Source: Acetobacteraceae bacterium
GTDB lineage: Bacteria > Pseudomonadota > Alphaproteobacteria > Acetobacterales > Acetobacteraceae
Direction: 5' to 3'
DNA length: 5,367 nt
NCBI GenBank assembly: GCA_947446625.1
Contig: CANFIE010000297.1
Location: 1 to 5,367 of the forward strand
Shown piece after piece: positions 1 to 5,367 of this stretch; the first letter of the stretch is position 1, and each line of letters begins with the position of its first letter. The notes beneath the pieces were generated by a model, which had not been told where the DNA came from, did not search any database, and saw only the letters and a program-made list of their open reading frames with translations. The position numbers were made by a program, and so were the translations under genes.

Positions 1-1426
1 CCCGGGCACGGGCATCGGCCAGCAGCCCGGCCGAGGCCAGGGCGGTGGGGTGCAACTCCAGCCCGTAGAACGGCGCCTGCTCCACGCTGCCCAGCGTGGT
101 GCTGGGTGAAGGCCGGCCCAGGCCCCAGGGCGTGCTGCCGCGCTGGAAGGCGCTGTCATGCCCGGCCTTGGCATCGGCGCTGAAGCGGGTGGCGGTGGCG
201 GCAAGTTCGGCGGGGTCAATGCCCAGCAGCCCGGCCAATTCGGCCAGTGTATCGGCACGCGGCACCCAGGGCGGAATTTCCGCGCCCGGTGGCCGCCCGC
301 CGAAGCTTTGGCCGGCGGCGTATTGCGCATCAAACACCAGAAAGGCCGGCAGGTTGGGGCGCAGCCCCTGCGCCGGGTTGAAGGCGCGCAGCGCCGGCGC
401 CATGGCCTGGAAGAAGCTTTCATCGGCAAAGCGCTGGCCGGTGCGGTTCACCACCATGGTGTGCGGCGCCACCAATTCCTGCGTGCCGGAAAGCCGGCAC
501 AGATCGGGCGCTTCCTCGGGGTTGCGGAAGCCGAGGAAGACCGAGAGGTTGTTGCCGATGACATGCACCGCGGCGCCGATCTCCTGCGCCATCACCAGCG
601 CATCGCCGCGCAGGCTGGGCGGAAACATGGACTGCCACCCGGGCAGGGCTTCAAACCGCGCCACCTGCTGGGCGCTGCTCTCATAACCGCCGCTGGCCAG
701 CACCACGCCGCGCCGCGCTACCAGGGCCTCGCCAGCGGCGGTAACCACGCCCGCCACGCGCCCGCCGCGCTGCACCAGCCGGGCGGCGGGGCTGGCCACG
801 CGCAGCCGCACGCCATGCGCCAGGGCGATGCCCACCAGCCAGGTGACCAAGCCGGCGCCGGCCCCGCGCAGCCCGGGGCGTTCCTTGGCCAGCACCAGGG
901 CGGCGTCCCACGCCGCCTGGCTATTGGCGCCGGCCAGCTTCACCAGTTCCGAACCCCCCAGCCGATGCAGCGGCCCGGCCGGCACCGCCACGCGGTCGGC
1001 CCAGGCATCCAGCACCGAGACATCAATCGGCGGCGTGTCCAGAATGCGCCCGCCCGCCATGGCGCCCGGGGCCATGCCGAAATGGTCTATCCGCGGGCTG
1101 AGCCGGAACGGAATGCCGGCGGCGGCGAAGAAGCGCAGCGCTTCCGGCGCTTCGGCGGCAAAGATTTCCAGCCGCTCGGCATCAGCCTCTCCGGCGGCCA
1201 CATGATGCAGATAGGCGCGGGTGGCCTCGGGTGTATCGGTGCCGCCGGCCGCCGCGTGCAGGTGGTTGGCACCTACCCACAAAAAGCCGCTGGCATTGGC
1301 GGTGCCGCCACCCAGTTGCGGCGCGGCTTCCAGCAGCAGCACATCCTGCCCCATGCTGGCGGCGGCAATGGCGGTGCACAGCCCGGCGCAGCCACCGCCC
1401 AGCACAATCACATCATGTGTGCTCAT
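1..1426 (-). CDS. FAD-dependent oxidoreductase, fumarate reductase/ketosteroid dehydrogenase superfamily (3' end cut by window)
   Basis: The reading frame stays open for 475 codons from the ATG at 1426 to the window edge, so the protein continues outside. The N-terminus has the Rossmann dinucleotide-binding motif VIVLGGGCAG (residues 6-15) and an acidic residue (E33) after the second strand, which would hold the adenosine ribose of FAD. A second FAD-associated stretch, VVLASGGYESS, is at about 241-251. The segment VVNRTGQRFADES (325-337) is the family signature leading into the capping/catalytic region. The visible end, ALASAGLLADARAR, matches the point where this family enters its final FAD-contacting segment, so roughly 60-80 residues are probably missing. 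Such enzymes are cytoplasmic flavoproteins that insert or reduce C=C bonds next to a carbonyl or carboxylate; the substrate cannot be read from sequence. No signal peptide or heme-binding motif is seen. The ATG lies 10 bases after the stop of the methyltransferase gene, with only a weak ribosome-binding site (TGAG overlapping that stop), suggesting translational coupling. Family confident; substrate unknown. Confidence 0.9.
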   Translation of the reverse strand, partial: MSTHDVIVLGGGCAGLCTAIAAASMGQDVLLLEAAPQLGGGTANASGFLWVGANHLHAAAGGTDTPEATRAYLHHVAAGEADAERLEIFAAEAPEALRFFAAAGIPFRLSPRIDHFGMAPGAMAGGRILDTPPIDVSVLDAWADRVAVPAGPLHRLGGSELVKLAGANSQAAWDAALVLAKERPGLRGAGAGLVTWLVGIALAHGVRLRVASPAARLVQRGGRVAGVVTAAGEALVARRGVVLASGGYESSAQQVARFEALPGWQSMFPPSLRGDALVMAQEIGAAVHVIGNNLSVFLGFRNPEEAPDLCRLSGTQELVAPHTMVVNRTGQRFADESFFQAMAPALRAFNPAQGLRPNLPAFLVFDAQYAAGQSFGGRPPGAEIPPWVPRADTLAELAGLLGIDPAELAATATRFSADAKAGHDSAFQRGSTPWGLGRPSPSTTLGSVEQAPFYGLELHPTALASAGLLADARAR

Positions 1427-1436
1427 GCCGGTAGTC

Positions 1437-2480
1437 TCAGCCGCCCAGTTCGGCGCGCACCATGGCGGCGCCCTGGGCCAGCGCCTGCAACTTCCCGAAG
1501 GCACGTTCGCGCGGCATGTACTTCATGCCGCAATCCGGCGCCGGCACCAGGCGTTCCGGCGGCAGCACCCGCAGGGCGGCGCGAATGCGGCTGGCGACCA
1601 ACTCGGCGCTCTCCACCTCGGGCGTACCGAGATCGAGCACGCCCAGCATGATGGTCTTGCCCGGCAGCTCCTTCAGAATGCCCAGGTCCAGCCGGGGCTG
1701 CGCCGCCTCGATGCTGATTTGCTGCGCGATGCAGGCATTGAGTTCCGGCAGGAAGGAATAGCCAGCGGGCTTGTCGTTGCCGACCATGGCGGCGTAGCCG
1801 AAGCACATATGCACCACGGTGGTGCCCTCGATGCCCTCCAGCGCCCGGTTGATGCCGGGCACCGCCATCTCGCGCGCCTGCTGCGGGAAGGCCTGCATCC
1901 AGGGCTCGTCGAGTTGGATGACATCGGCGCCGGCGGCCTTCAACTCGTGGATTTCCGCGTTCAGCGCGGCGGCATAGGCCATCACCAGCGCGGCTTCGTC
2001 GTGGTAGTATTCGTCCTTGCACTGGCGCGTCATGGTGAAGGGGCCGGGCAGGGTGATTTTCACCTGCTTGTCCGTATTGGCGCGCATGAAGGCGACATCG
2101 CGCACTTCCACGGAACTGGCGCGGCGGATGGGGCCAACCACGCGGGGCACCACGGTCTTGGCGCCGGTGCGACCAATCACCTCGGCCGGGTTGGCAATGT
2201 CCACGCCTTCCAGCGCGTTGGAGAAATGGTTGGAATAGCTTTCGCGCCGGATCTCGCCGTCGGTGATGATGTCGATGCCGGCGCGCTCCATGTCGCGCAT
2301 CGCCAGCAGGGTGGCGTCGTCCTGCGCCAGTTCCAGCAGCGGCGCGGCAATGCGCCACAGTTCCGGGGCACGCACGCGGGGCACCAGCCGACTGCGCAGC
2401 GCGCCGTGGTCCACCAGCCAAAGTGGCTGCGGGTAGCTGCCCACCACGGTGGTGGGCAGAAGTGGAAGCGGCTTGGCCAT
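1437..2480 (-). CDS. Stand-alone core methionine synthase (MetE C-terminal domain-like), zinc-dependent methyltransferase
   Basis: This 347-residue protein matches only the catalytic C-terminal barrel of cobalamin-independent methionine synthase; the N-terminal half of full-length MetE (about 750 residues) is absent. Landmarks are in the expected order: VVGSYPQ (12-18, the loop near the thiol substrate), ITDGE (72-76), IQLDEP (188-193), VVHMCFG (222-228), SIEAAQ (256-261), LDLGT (282-286) and APDCGMK (314-320). The four zinc ligands of MetE appear to be H224, C226, E258 and C317, so the metal site looks intact. The family transfers a methyl or alkyl group to a zinc-activated thiol, classically from methyltetrahydrofolate to homocysteine. 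Short family members may use other donors, and epoxyalkane:coenzyme M transferase is a relative, so the true substrate is open. The ATG at 2480 has a good ribosome-binding site, AGGGA, seven bases upstream. It is cytoplasmic, lies downstream of the binding-protein gene and 10 bases before the flavoprotein gene, and probably shares a transcript with the latter. Confidence 0.92.
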   Translation of the reverse strand: MAKPLPLLPTTVVGSYPQPLWLVDHGALRSRLVPRVRAPELWRIAAPLLELAQDDATLLAMRDMERAGIDIITDGEIRRESYSNHFSNALEGVDIANPAEVIGRTGAKTVVPRVVGPIRRASSVEVRDVAFMRANTDKQVKITLPGPFTMTRQCKDEYYHDEAALVMAYAAALNAEIHELKAAGADVIQLDEPWMQAFPQQAREMAVPGINRALEGIEGTTVVHMCFGYAAMVGNDKPAGYSFLPELNACIAQQISIEAAQPRLDLGILKELPGKTIMLGVLDLGTPEVESAELVASRIRAALRVLPPERLVPAPDCGMKYMPRERAFGKLQALAQGAAMVRAELGG

Positions 2481-2487
2481 TGGTGTT

Positions 2488-2492
2488 TCCCT
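2488..2492 (-). promoter_or_regulatory. Ribosome-binding site of the methyltransferase gene
   Basis: AGGGA on the minus strand, seven bases before the ATG at 2480. It begins four bases after the 3' arm of the hairpin at 2497-2520, so RNA folding could affect its accessibility. It supports the chosen start. Confidence 0.65.
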
Positions 2493-2496
2493 GGAA

Positions 2497-2520
2497 CGCC
2501 CGGCCAGTTTAGGCCGGGCG
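2497..2520 (-). terminator. Perfect 9-bp GC-rich hairpin just before the methyltransferase gene (terminator or attenuator-like)
   Basis: The arms CGCCCGGCC (2497-2505) and GGCCGGGCG (2512-2520) are perfectly complementary around a six-base loop, AGTTTA on the plus strand. On the minus transcript the stem ends four bases before the ribosome-binding site of the methyltransferase gene. No U-run follows (the next bases are UUCC), so it is not a canonical intrinsic terminator. It could act as an attenuator, a processing or stability element, or a translation modulator. The structure is seen directly; its role is inferred. Confidence 0.5.
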
Positions 2521-2560
2521 CGGCGGGAAGCCCAGGGTAGTGGCGCCCAGAGGCATAGTT

Positions 2561-2602
2561 GTAGAGCACGAAATCCGCCCGACAGGGCGCATGGTGCTCT
2601 AC
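2561..2602 (-). terminator. Two-tier hairpin containing the stop codon of the binding-protein gene
   Basis: The outer arms GTAGAGCAC (2561-2569) and GTGCTCTAC (2594-2602) are a perfect 9-bp inverted repeat. Inside lies a second stem, CGCCC (2576-2580) with GGGCG (2585-2589), closed by a four-base loop; an asymmetric internal loop separates the two stems. The TAG stop of the upstream gene (2599-2601) is within the 5' arm on the minus transcript. No T-tract follows. It may protect the 3' end of the binding-protein message or reduce read-through into the downstream genes, as intergenic hairpins do after binding-protein genes in other transporter operons. That role is inference. Confidence 0.5.
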
Positions 2603-3621
2603 CGCAGCGGCAGGGCGTACATCAGCCCGCCATTGGTCCACAGCTCATTCGGGCCGCGCGGCAGGCCAACCGGGCTCTGCGGCCCCATGGTGCGGTTGTA
2701 CAACTCGCCATAGTTGCCAATGGCGCGCACCACGTTGAAGGCCCAGGCGCGGTCCAGCTTCAGCGCCTCGCCCAGCTCCGGCGTCACGCCCAGCAGGCGG
2801 CGGGTATTGGGGTTGGTGCTGCTGGCGCGCTGCGCCTCGGCATTGGCGGCGGTCACGCCCTGTTCCTCAGCCTCGATCAAGGCCGAGGTGTACCAGCGCA
2901 CCACGTCGAACCATTGCGGGTCGTCGCGCCGGATATAGGCGCCATAGGGCTCCTTGCTGAACCGCTCGGGCAGAATGGTCCATTCCGCCGGGGTGGGCAT
3001 GGAGGAGCGCACGCCGGCAAGCTGCGAGGCATCGGTGCCGAAGCTGTCGCAGCGGCCGGCGATGAGCGCGGCCTGGGCCTGGTCGGTGCGCTCGAACAGC
3101 ACCGGGCGGAACGGCACGTTGATGCTGCGGAAGTAGTCCGCCGTCACCTGCTCATTCGTGGTGCCCTGGATGAGGCAGACCGTGGCGTCGCGCATCTCGG
3201 CCACGCGGGTGGCGGTGCCGGCGCGCACCATGAAGCCATGTCCGTCATAGAAATAGGTGGTCACGTGTCGCAGGCCGAGCGTGACATCGCGCAGCATGGT
3301 CTGCGTGCTGGTGCGGAACAGCACATCCACCTCACCCGCGCCCAGGGCGGTGAAGCGGGTGGAGGAGGAGAGCGGCATGAACCGCACCTTCGAGGCGTCA
3401 TTGAAGATGGCCACCGCCAGGCCACGGCAGAGGTCCACATCCATGCCCTGCCAGGTGCCGCGGCTGTCGGGCAGGGCAAAGCCGGCCACGCCGGTATGAA
3501 TGCCGCAGACCAGCTGGCCGCGAGCCTTCACCGCTTCAAGCGTTTGCTGCGCCTGCGCCTGGGCGCCGCCAAACAGGGCGCCAGCCACCAGCGCGGCGGC
3601 GGAGAGGATGCGTCCAAGCAT
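2599..3621 (-). CDS. Amino-acid ABC transporter periplasmic substrate-binding protein, Aap/Bzt type
   Basis: This 340-residue protein has the size and layout of AapJ/BztA, the binding proteins of broad-specificity L-amino-acid ABC importers in alphaproteobacteria. Residues 1-24 form a signal peptide: a positive start, a hydrophobic stretch (AAALVAGALFGG) and an AQAQA cleavage region. There is no lipobox cysteine, so a soluble periplasmic protein is expected. Family landmarks follow: LEAVKARGQLVCG (28-40), GVAGFALPDSRGTWQGMDVD (44-63), RFTALGAGEVDVLFRTST (89-106), YFYDGHGFMV (123-132), VCLIQGTTNE (148-157), GRCDSFGTDASQLA (189-202), EPYGAYIRRDD (224-234) and a C-terminal IGNYGELYNR (301-310). 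R103, R111, T154-T155 and D197 are probable ligand contacts, and C149 and C191 may form a disulfide. The frame stays open to an ATG at 3771, but that start would put 50 proline- and arginine-rich residues before the signal peptide. The ATG at 3621 is preferred; it has AAAAGG eight bases upstream. No permease or ATPase gene is in the window, so it is either an orphan or its partners lie elsewhere. Confidence 0.93.
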   Translation of the reverse strand: MLGRILSAAALVAGALFGGAQAQAQQTLEAVKARGQLVCGIHTGVAGFALPDSRGTWQGMDVDLCRGLAVAIFNDASKVRFMPLSSSTRFTALGAGEVDVLFRTSTQTMLRDVTLGLRHVTTYFYDGHGFMVRAGTATRVAEMRDATVCLIQGTTNEQVTADYFRSINVPFRPVLFERTDQAQAALIAGRCDSFGTDASQLAGVRSSMPTPAEWTILPERFSKEPYGAYIRRDDPQWFDVVRWYTSALIEAEEQGVTAANAEAQRASSTNPNTRRLLGVTPELGEALKLDRAWAFNVVRAIGNYGELYNRTMGPQSPVGLPRGPNELWTNGGLMYALPLR

Positions 3622-3629
3622 GGGCGGGG

Positions 3630-3639
3630 CCTTTTCCTT
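3630..3639 (-). promoter_or_regulatory. Purine-rich ribosome-binding region of the binding-protein gene
   Basis: On the minus strand AAGGAAAAGG precedes the ATG at 3621; its AAAAGG part is eight bases upstream. It decides in favour of the internal start over the in-frame ATG at 3771. Confidence 0.55.
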
Positions 3640-3731
3640 TTTGCCGGGGGATGGTCGCGGGAGCGGCCCGGCGGGGTCAACGCCGCATTGTGCGGGAAAT
3701 GCAGGGTTCAGCCGGGCTTTGCCGCATCGCT

Positions 3732-3746
3732 GGGCAGGGGCTGCCC
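3732..3746. repeat. 15-bp inverted repeat upstream of the binding-protein gene
   Basis: GGGCAG (3732-3737) and CTGCCC (3741-3746) are perfectly complementary around a GGG spacer, about 110 bases upstream of the ATG at 3621. It could be an operator or a small leader hairpin. In GC-rich DNA a 6-bp repeat can also arise by chance. Confidence 0.3.
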
Positions 3747-3931
3747 GTTCTGGGCGCGGGGAGGCTTTCACAGCATAGTTATCAGTCTGAAGGGTTATGA
3801 CCTGATCCGCAGCAGGAAGCGTCGTGCCGGCCTTGGTGCCGGTGCAATGCCGGAAAATTATTGCAAATCAGCGTCTTGTTCTGGCGAGGCGCGACGAATG
3901 GTGTGGGGCGGGCAGAATTTGGGCGCCACCA

Positions 3932-3965
3932 TCCCCCTGGGGGAACCATGTCTCATGGCTTGACA
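3932..3965 (+). promoter_or_regulatory. Two adjacent palindromes followed by TTGACA, candidate control region of the kinase gene
   Basis: TCCCCCTGGGGGA (3932-3944) is a perfect 13-base palindrome about its central T. One base later CCATG-TCT-CATGG (3946-3958) forms a second inverted repeat. A consensus -35 hexamer, TTGACA, follows directly at 3960-3965, about 68 bases before the kinase ATG. No good -10 box is found 16-18 bases downstream, where the sequence is CACCAC-like. The layout resembles operators next to a promoter, but promoter function is only inferred. Confidence 0.3.
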
Positions 3966-3993
3966 CATTCTTGGCCGCGCACCACCACCCCAG

Positions 3994-4011
3994 GCAAGGC
4001 AACGGCCTTGC
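3994..4011 (+). repeat. 7-bp hairpin in the probable leader of the kinase gene
   Basis: GCAAGGC (3994-4000) pairs with GCCTTGC (4005-4011) around an AACG loop and ends 21 bases before the ATG at 4033. If transcription starts upstream it would fold in the 5' leader. It has no U-run, so it is not a standard terminator. Confidence 0.35.
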
Positions 4012-4032
4012 AATGGAATCGGCGGGCGGCGC

Positions 4033-5367
4033 ATGGGCAAGACAGGCAGGGAGCGAACAACGGCGGCGGGAGCCGGGCCATTCGGTCGCGCGTTGGCGCG
4101 CCTGGCCGGCTGGCTGGGTGCCGGCAAGCGCCACCCGGCGCGGCCGGAAGGCTACCACCTGGTGCGCTGGTTCACCCTGGTGAGCCTGGCCTGCGTGCTG
4201 GTTTCGGGCGCCGGCACCTCGCTGGTGCTCAGCCGCTTTCTCACCACGCATATGCTGGAACGCGACGCCGAGGTGAGCGCCGAGTTCCTGGAAAGCATCG
4301 TGCGGGCCGAGCAAACCTGGATGTATTTCGTCAATCCGGCGCAGGAGTCCTCGCGCGTGCCGCTGGAATCCTTCTTCAACCATGTGGCGCGGCTGCCGGG
4401 CGTGGTGCGGGCCAATGTGTTCTCGGCCGATGGCACCATATTGTGGTCCAGCAATGCCGAGCTGATTGGCCGCCGGTTTGAGGGCAACCACGAGTTGGAG
4501 GATGCGCTACGCGGCCGGATTGTGGTGGAGAGCGGCGATACCGACGACACCACCAAGGCCGAGCATGTGGCGCTGGACGCCATGGGCGCCAATGGTCGCT
4601 TCATGGAAGCCTACCTGCCGGTATGGGACCGGGACCGCCGCCGGGTGCTTGGTGCGGTGGAGATCTATCGCCTGCCGGATGCGCTGTTCCGCGCCATTGA
4701 TTCCCTGGTGCGGCTGATATGGATAGCCGGCGGCCTGAGCGCGTTGCTGCTGTACGGCGCACTGACCTGGATTGTGGCCCGCGCCCGCGCCACCATGCTG
4801 CGCCAGCAGGAACAACTGCGCGAGGCGGAGGCGCTGGCCGCCATTGGCGCCATTGCCTCGGCCGTGGCGCATGGCATCCGCAATCCGCTGGCCTCCATCC
4901 GCTCCTCGGCTGAACTCGCCGCGCTGGAATTCCCTGCCGCCGGCGCCGATGCCCTGGCCGATATTCAGCGCGAGGCCGACCGCATGGAAGGCTGGGTGCA
5001 GGACCTGTTGCAGCACGCCCGGGGCGAGCCGCTGGTGCCGGAACTGGTGGATGTGGCGCAGCTGCTGACCGAGGCAGGGCGCCGCTTCAGCGCGCAGGCC
5101 GAGCGACGCGGCGTGCAGATGAGCGTGGCAACCCTGCCGCAACTGCCGGTGCGCGCCAATGCCGGCCCGCTGGTGCAGGCCTTCGACAACCTGATAGCCA
5201 ATGCCATTGAGGCGATGCCCGATGGCGGCCCGCTGCGCATTGCTGCCAGCCTGAGCGCCGATGGCCGCATGGCCGAGATTGTGGTGGCAGATGGTGGCAC
5301 AGGCCTGCCGGCGCAGCTTGGCGGCATGTGGCCACCGATGTTCTTCTCCACCAAGGCGCATGGCACC
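4033..5367 (+). CDS. Membrane sensor histidine kinase (HisKA/HATPase), 3' end cut by window
   Basis: The frame is open for 445 codons from the ATG at 4033 to the last base. Residues 1-45 are a basic cytoplasmic leader. Transmembrane segments lie at about 46-66 and 228-248, enclosing a roughly 160-residue extracytoplasmic sensor. Part of this sensor (VVRANVFSADGTILWSS at 124-140, then a late LGAVEIYRLP) resembles a Cache/PDC-like fold. No HAMP or PAS domain is seen; a short coiled-coil-like linker (about 249-275) leads to the dimerisation domain with the H-box AVAHGIRNPLASIR, phospho-acceptor H280. The N-box is FDNLIANAIEAMPDGG (384-399, Mg-binding N390), the G1 box DGGTG (420-424) and the F-box FFSTK (437-441). 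The window ends at HGT, where the G2 box should begin, so only a few dozen residues are missing. It should autophosphorylate and pass phosphate to a response regulator, probably encoded just downstream. The ribosome-binding site is weak; no other ATG, GTG or TTG occurs in frame after the upstream TGA at 3961. Ligand unknown. Confidence 0.93.
   Translation, partial: MGKTGRERTTAAGAGPFGRALARLAGWLGAGKRHPARPEGYHLVRWFTLVSLACVLVSGAGTSLVLSRFLTTHMLERDAEVSAEFLESIVRAEQTWMYFVNPAQESSRVPLESFFNHVARLPGVVRANVFSADGTILWSSNAELIGRRFEGNHELEDALRGRIVVESGDTDDTTKAEHVALDAMGANGRFMEAYLPVWDRDRRRVLGAVEIYRLPDALFRAIDSLVRLIWIAGGLSALLLYGALTWIVARARATMLRQQEQLREAEALAAIGAIASAVAHGIRNPLASIRSSAELAALEFPAAGADALADIQREADRMEGWVQDLLQHARGEPLVPELVDVAQLLTEAGRRFSAQAERRGVQMSVATLPQLPVRANAGPLVQAFDNLIANAIEAMPDGGPLRIAASLSADGRMAEIVVADGGTGLPAQLGGMWPPMFFSTKAHGT

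Larger units (their letters stand above)
3622..4032. other. Divergent intergenic region between binding-protein and kinase genes
   Basis: These 411 bases separate two divergently transcribed genes and show no convincing coding sequence. It includes locally AT-richer patches (about 3771-3800 and 3851-3880) that stand out from the GC-rich surroundings and are likely promoter sites. On the minus strand TTGACC (3675-3680) resembles a -35 box, but the matching -10 region is poor. Several short palindromes occur (3732-3746, 3782-3790, 3932-3944, 3946-3958, 3994-4011). No tRNA, known riboswitch or repeat array was recognised. Confidence 0.6.

Noticed and set aside
158..1651. Long plus-strand open frame (497 codons) opposite the flavoprotein gene
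   Set aside because: Its translation is low-complexity, rich in Gly, Ala, His, Arg and Gln, with no family motifs, while the opposite strand encodes a clear FAD protein. It is an antisense artefact of GC-biased codons.
1423..2421. Minus-strand 332-codon frame overlapping the methyltransferase gene
   Set aside because: Out-of-frame shadow of the MetE-like gene, very rich in Arg, Ala and Gly, with no motifs.
1221..2540. Plus-strand open frame (439 codons) opposite the methyltransferase gene
   Set aside because: Same His/Gly/Ala-rich antisense composition; the minus-strand MetE-like protein explains the region fully.
2481..2598. SAM or cobalamin riboswitch before the methyltransferase gene
   Set aside because: The spacer is only 118 bases and shows two simple hairpins; I could not match SAM-II or cobalamin consensus elements by eye.
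3622..3771. N-terminal extension of the binding protein to the ATG at 3771
   Set aside because: It would place 50 proline/arginine-rich residues before a normal signal peptide; the ATG at 3621 has a ribosome-binding site and gives the usual family length.
2449..3963. Plus-strand open frame (504 codons) opposite the binding-protein gene and running into the spacer
   Set aside because: Antisense artefact; no recognisable domain, and the Aap-like protein on the other strand is unambiguous.
3847..3963. Possible 38-codon leader peptide gene upstream of the kinase
   Set aside because: It has no clear ribosome-binding site and no regulatory codon run or motif. It is in the same frame as the kinase but separated by a TGA; probably chance.
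4507..5361. Minus-strand 284-codon frame opposite the kinase
   Set aside because: Composition is Gly/His/Gln/Ala-rich without motifs, whereas the plus strand shows all the expected histidine-kinase boxes.
1..5367. CRISPR array, insertion sequence, tRNA or rRNA
   Set aside because: No regularly spaced direct repeats, transposase-like protein, terminal inverted repeats or RNA-gene motifs were seen.

Overview
The window looks like chromosomal DNA from a GC-rich alphaproteobacterium, plausibly Rhodospirillales/Acetobacteraceae. The reasons are the strong G/C third-position bias, the Aap/Bzt-type periplasmic amino-acid-binding protein, and the long spurious antisense reading frames typical of such genomes. 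The taxonomic placement is inference from composition and gene style, not a database result.

There are four protein genes, two of them cut by the window edges. On the minus strand, read right to left, come: (i) an Aap/Bzt-like amino-acid ABC-transporter substrate-binding protein (2599-3621); (ii) a stand-alone core methionine-synthase (MetE C-terminal-domain-like) zinc methyltransferase (1437-2480); (iii) an FAD-dependent oxidoreductase of the fumarate reductase/3-ketosteroid dehydrogenase superfamily (1426 down to base 1, C-terminus missing). Genes (ii) and (iii) are 10 bases apart and almost certainly co-transcribed. Genes (i) and (ii) are separated by 118 bases holding two strong hairpins, so their expression is probably uncoupled in part. 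On the plus strand, divergently arranged, is a two-pass membrane sensor histidine kinase (4033 to the end; cut just before the glycine-rich G2 box).

The 411-base divergent spacer (3622-4032) holds no convincing gene. It contains several short perfect palindromes and a TTGACA hexamer, so it probably carries the promoters and operators of both the binding-protein gene and the kinase gene.

A reasonable reading is an uptake-plus-metabolism cluster: a periplasmic binding protein for an amino acid or similar small molecule, a zinc thiol-methyltransferase, and a flavin oxidoreductase, next to a kinase that may sense an extracellular ligand. No transporter permease or ATPase and no response regulator lies inside the window. 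Nothing here is clearly a new defence or mobile system. The most unusual points are the gene combination, the two-tier hairpin that contains the stop codon of the binding-protein gene, the hairpin immediately before the methyltransferase ribosome-binding site, and the kinase H-box with glycine in place of the usual acidic residue.
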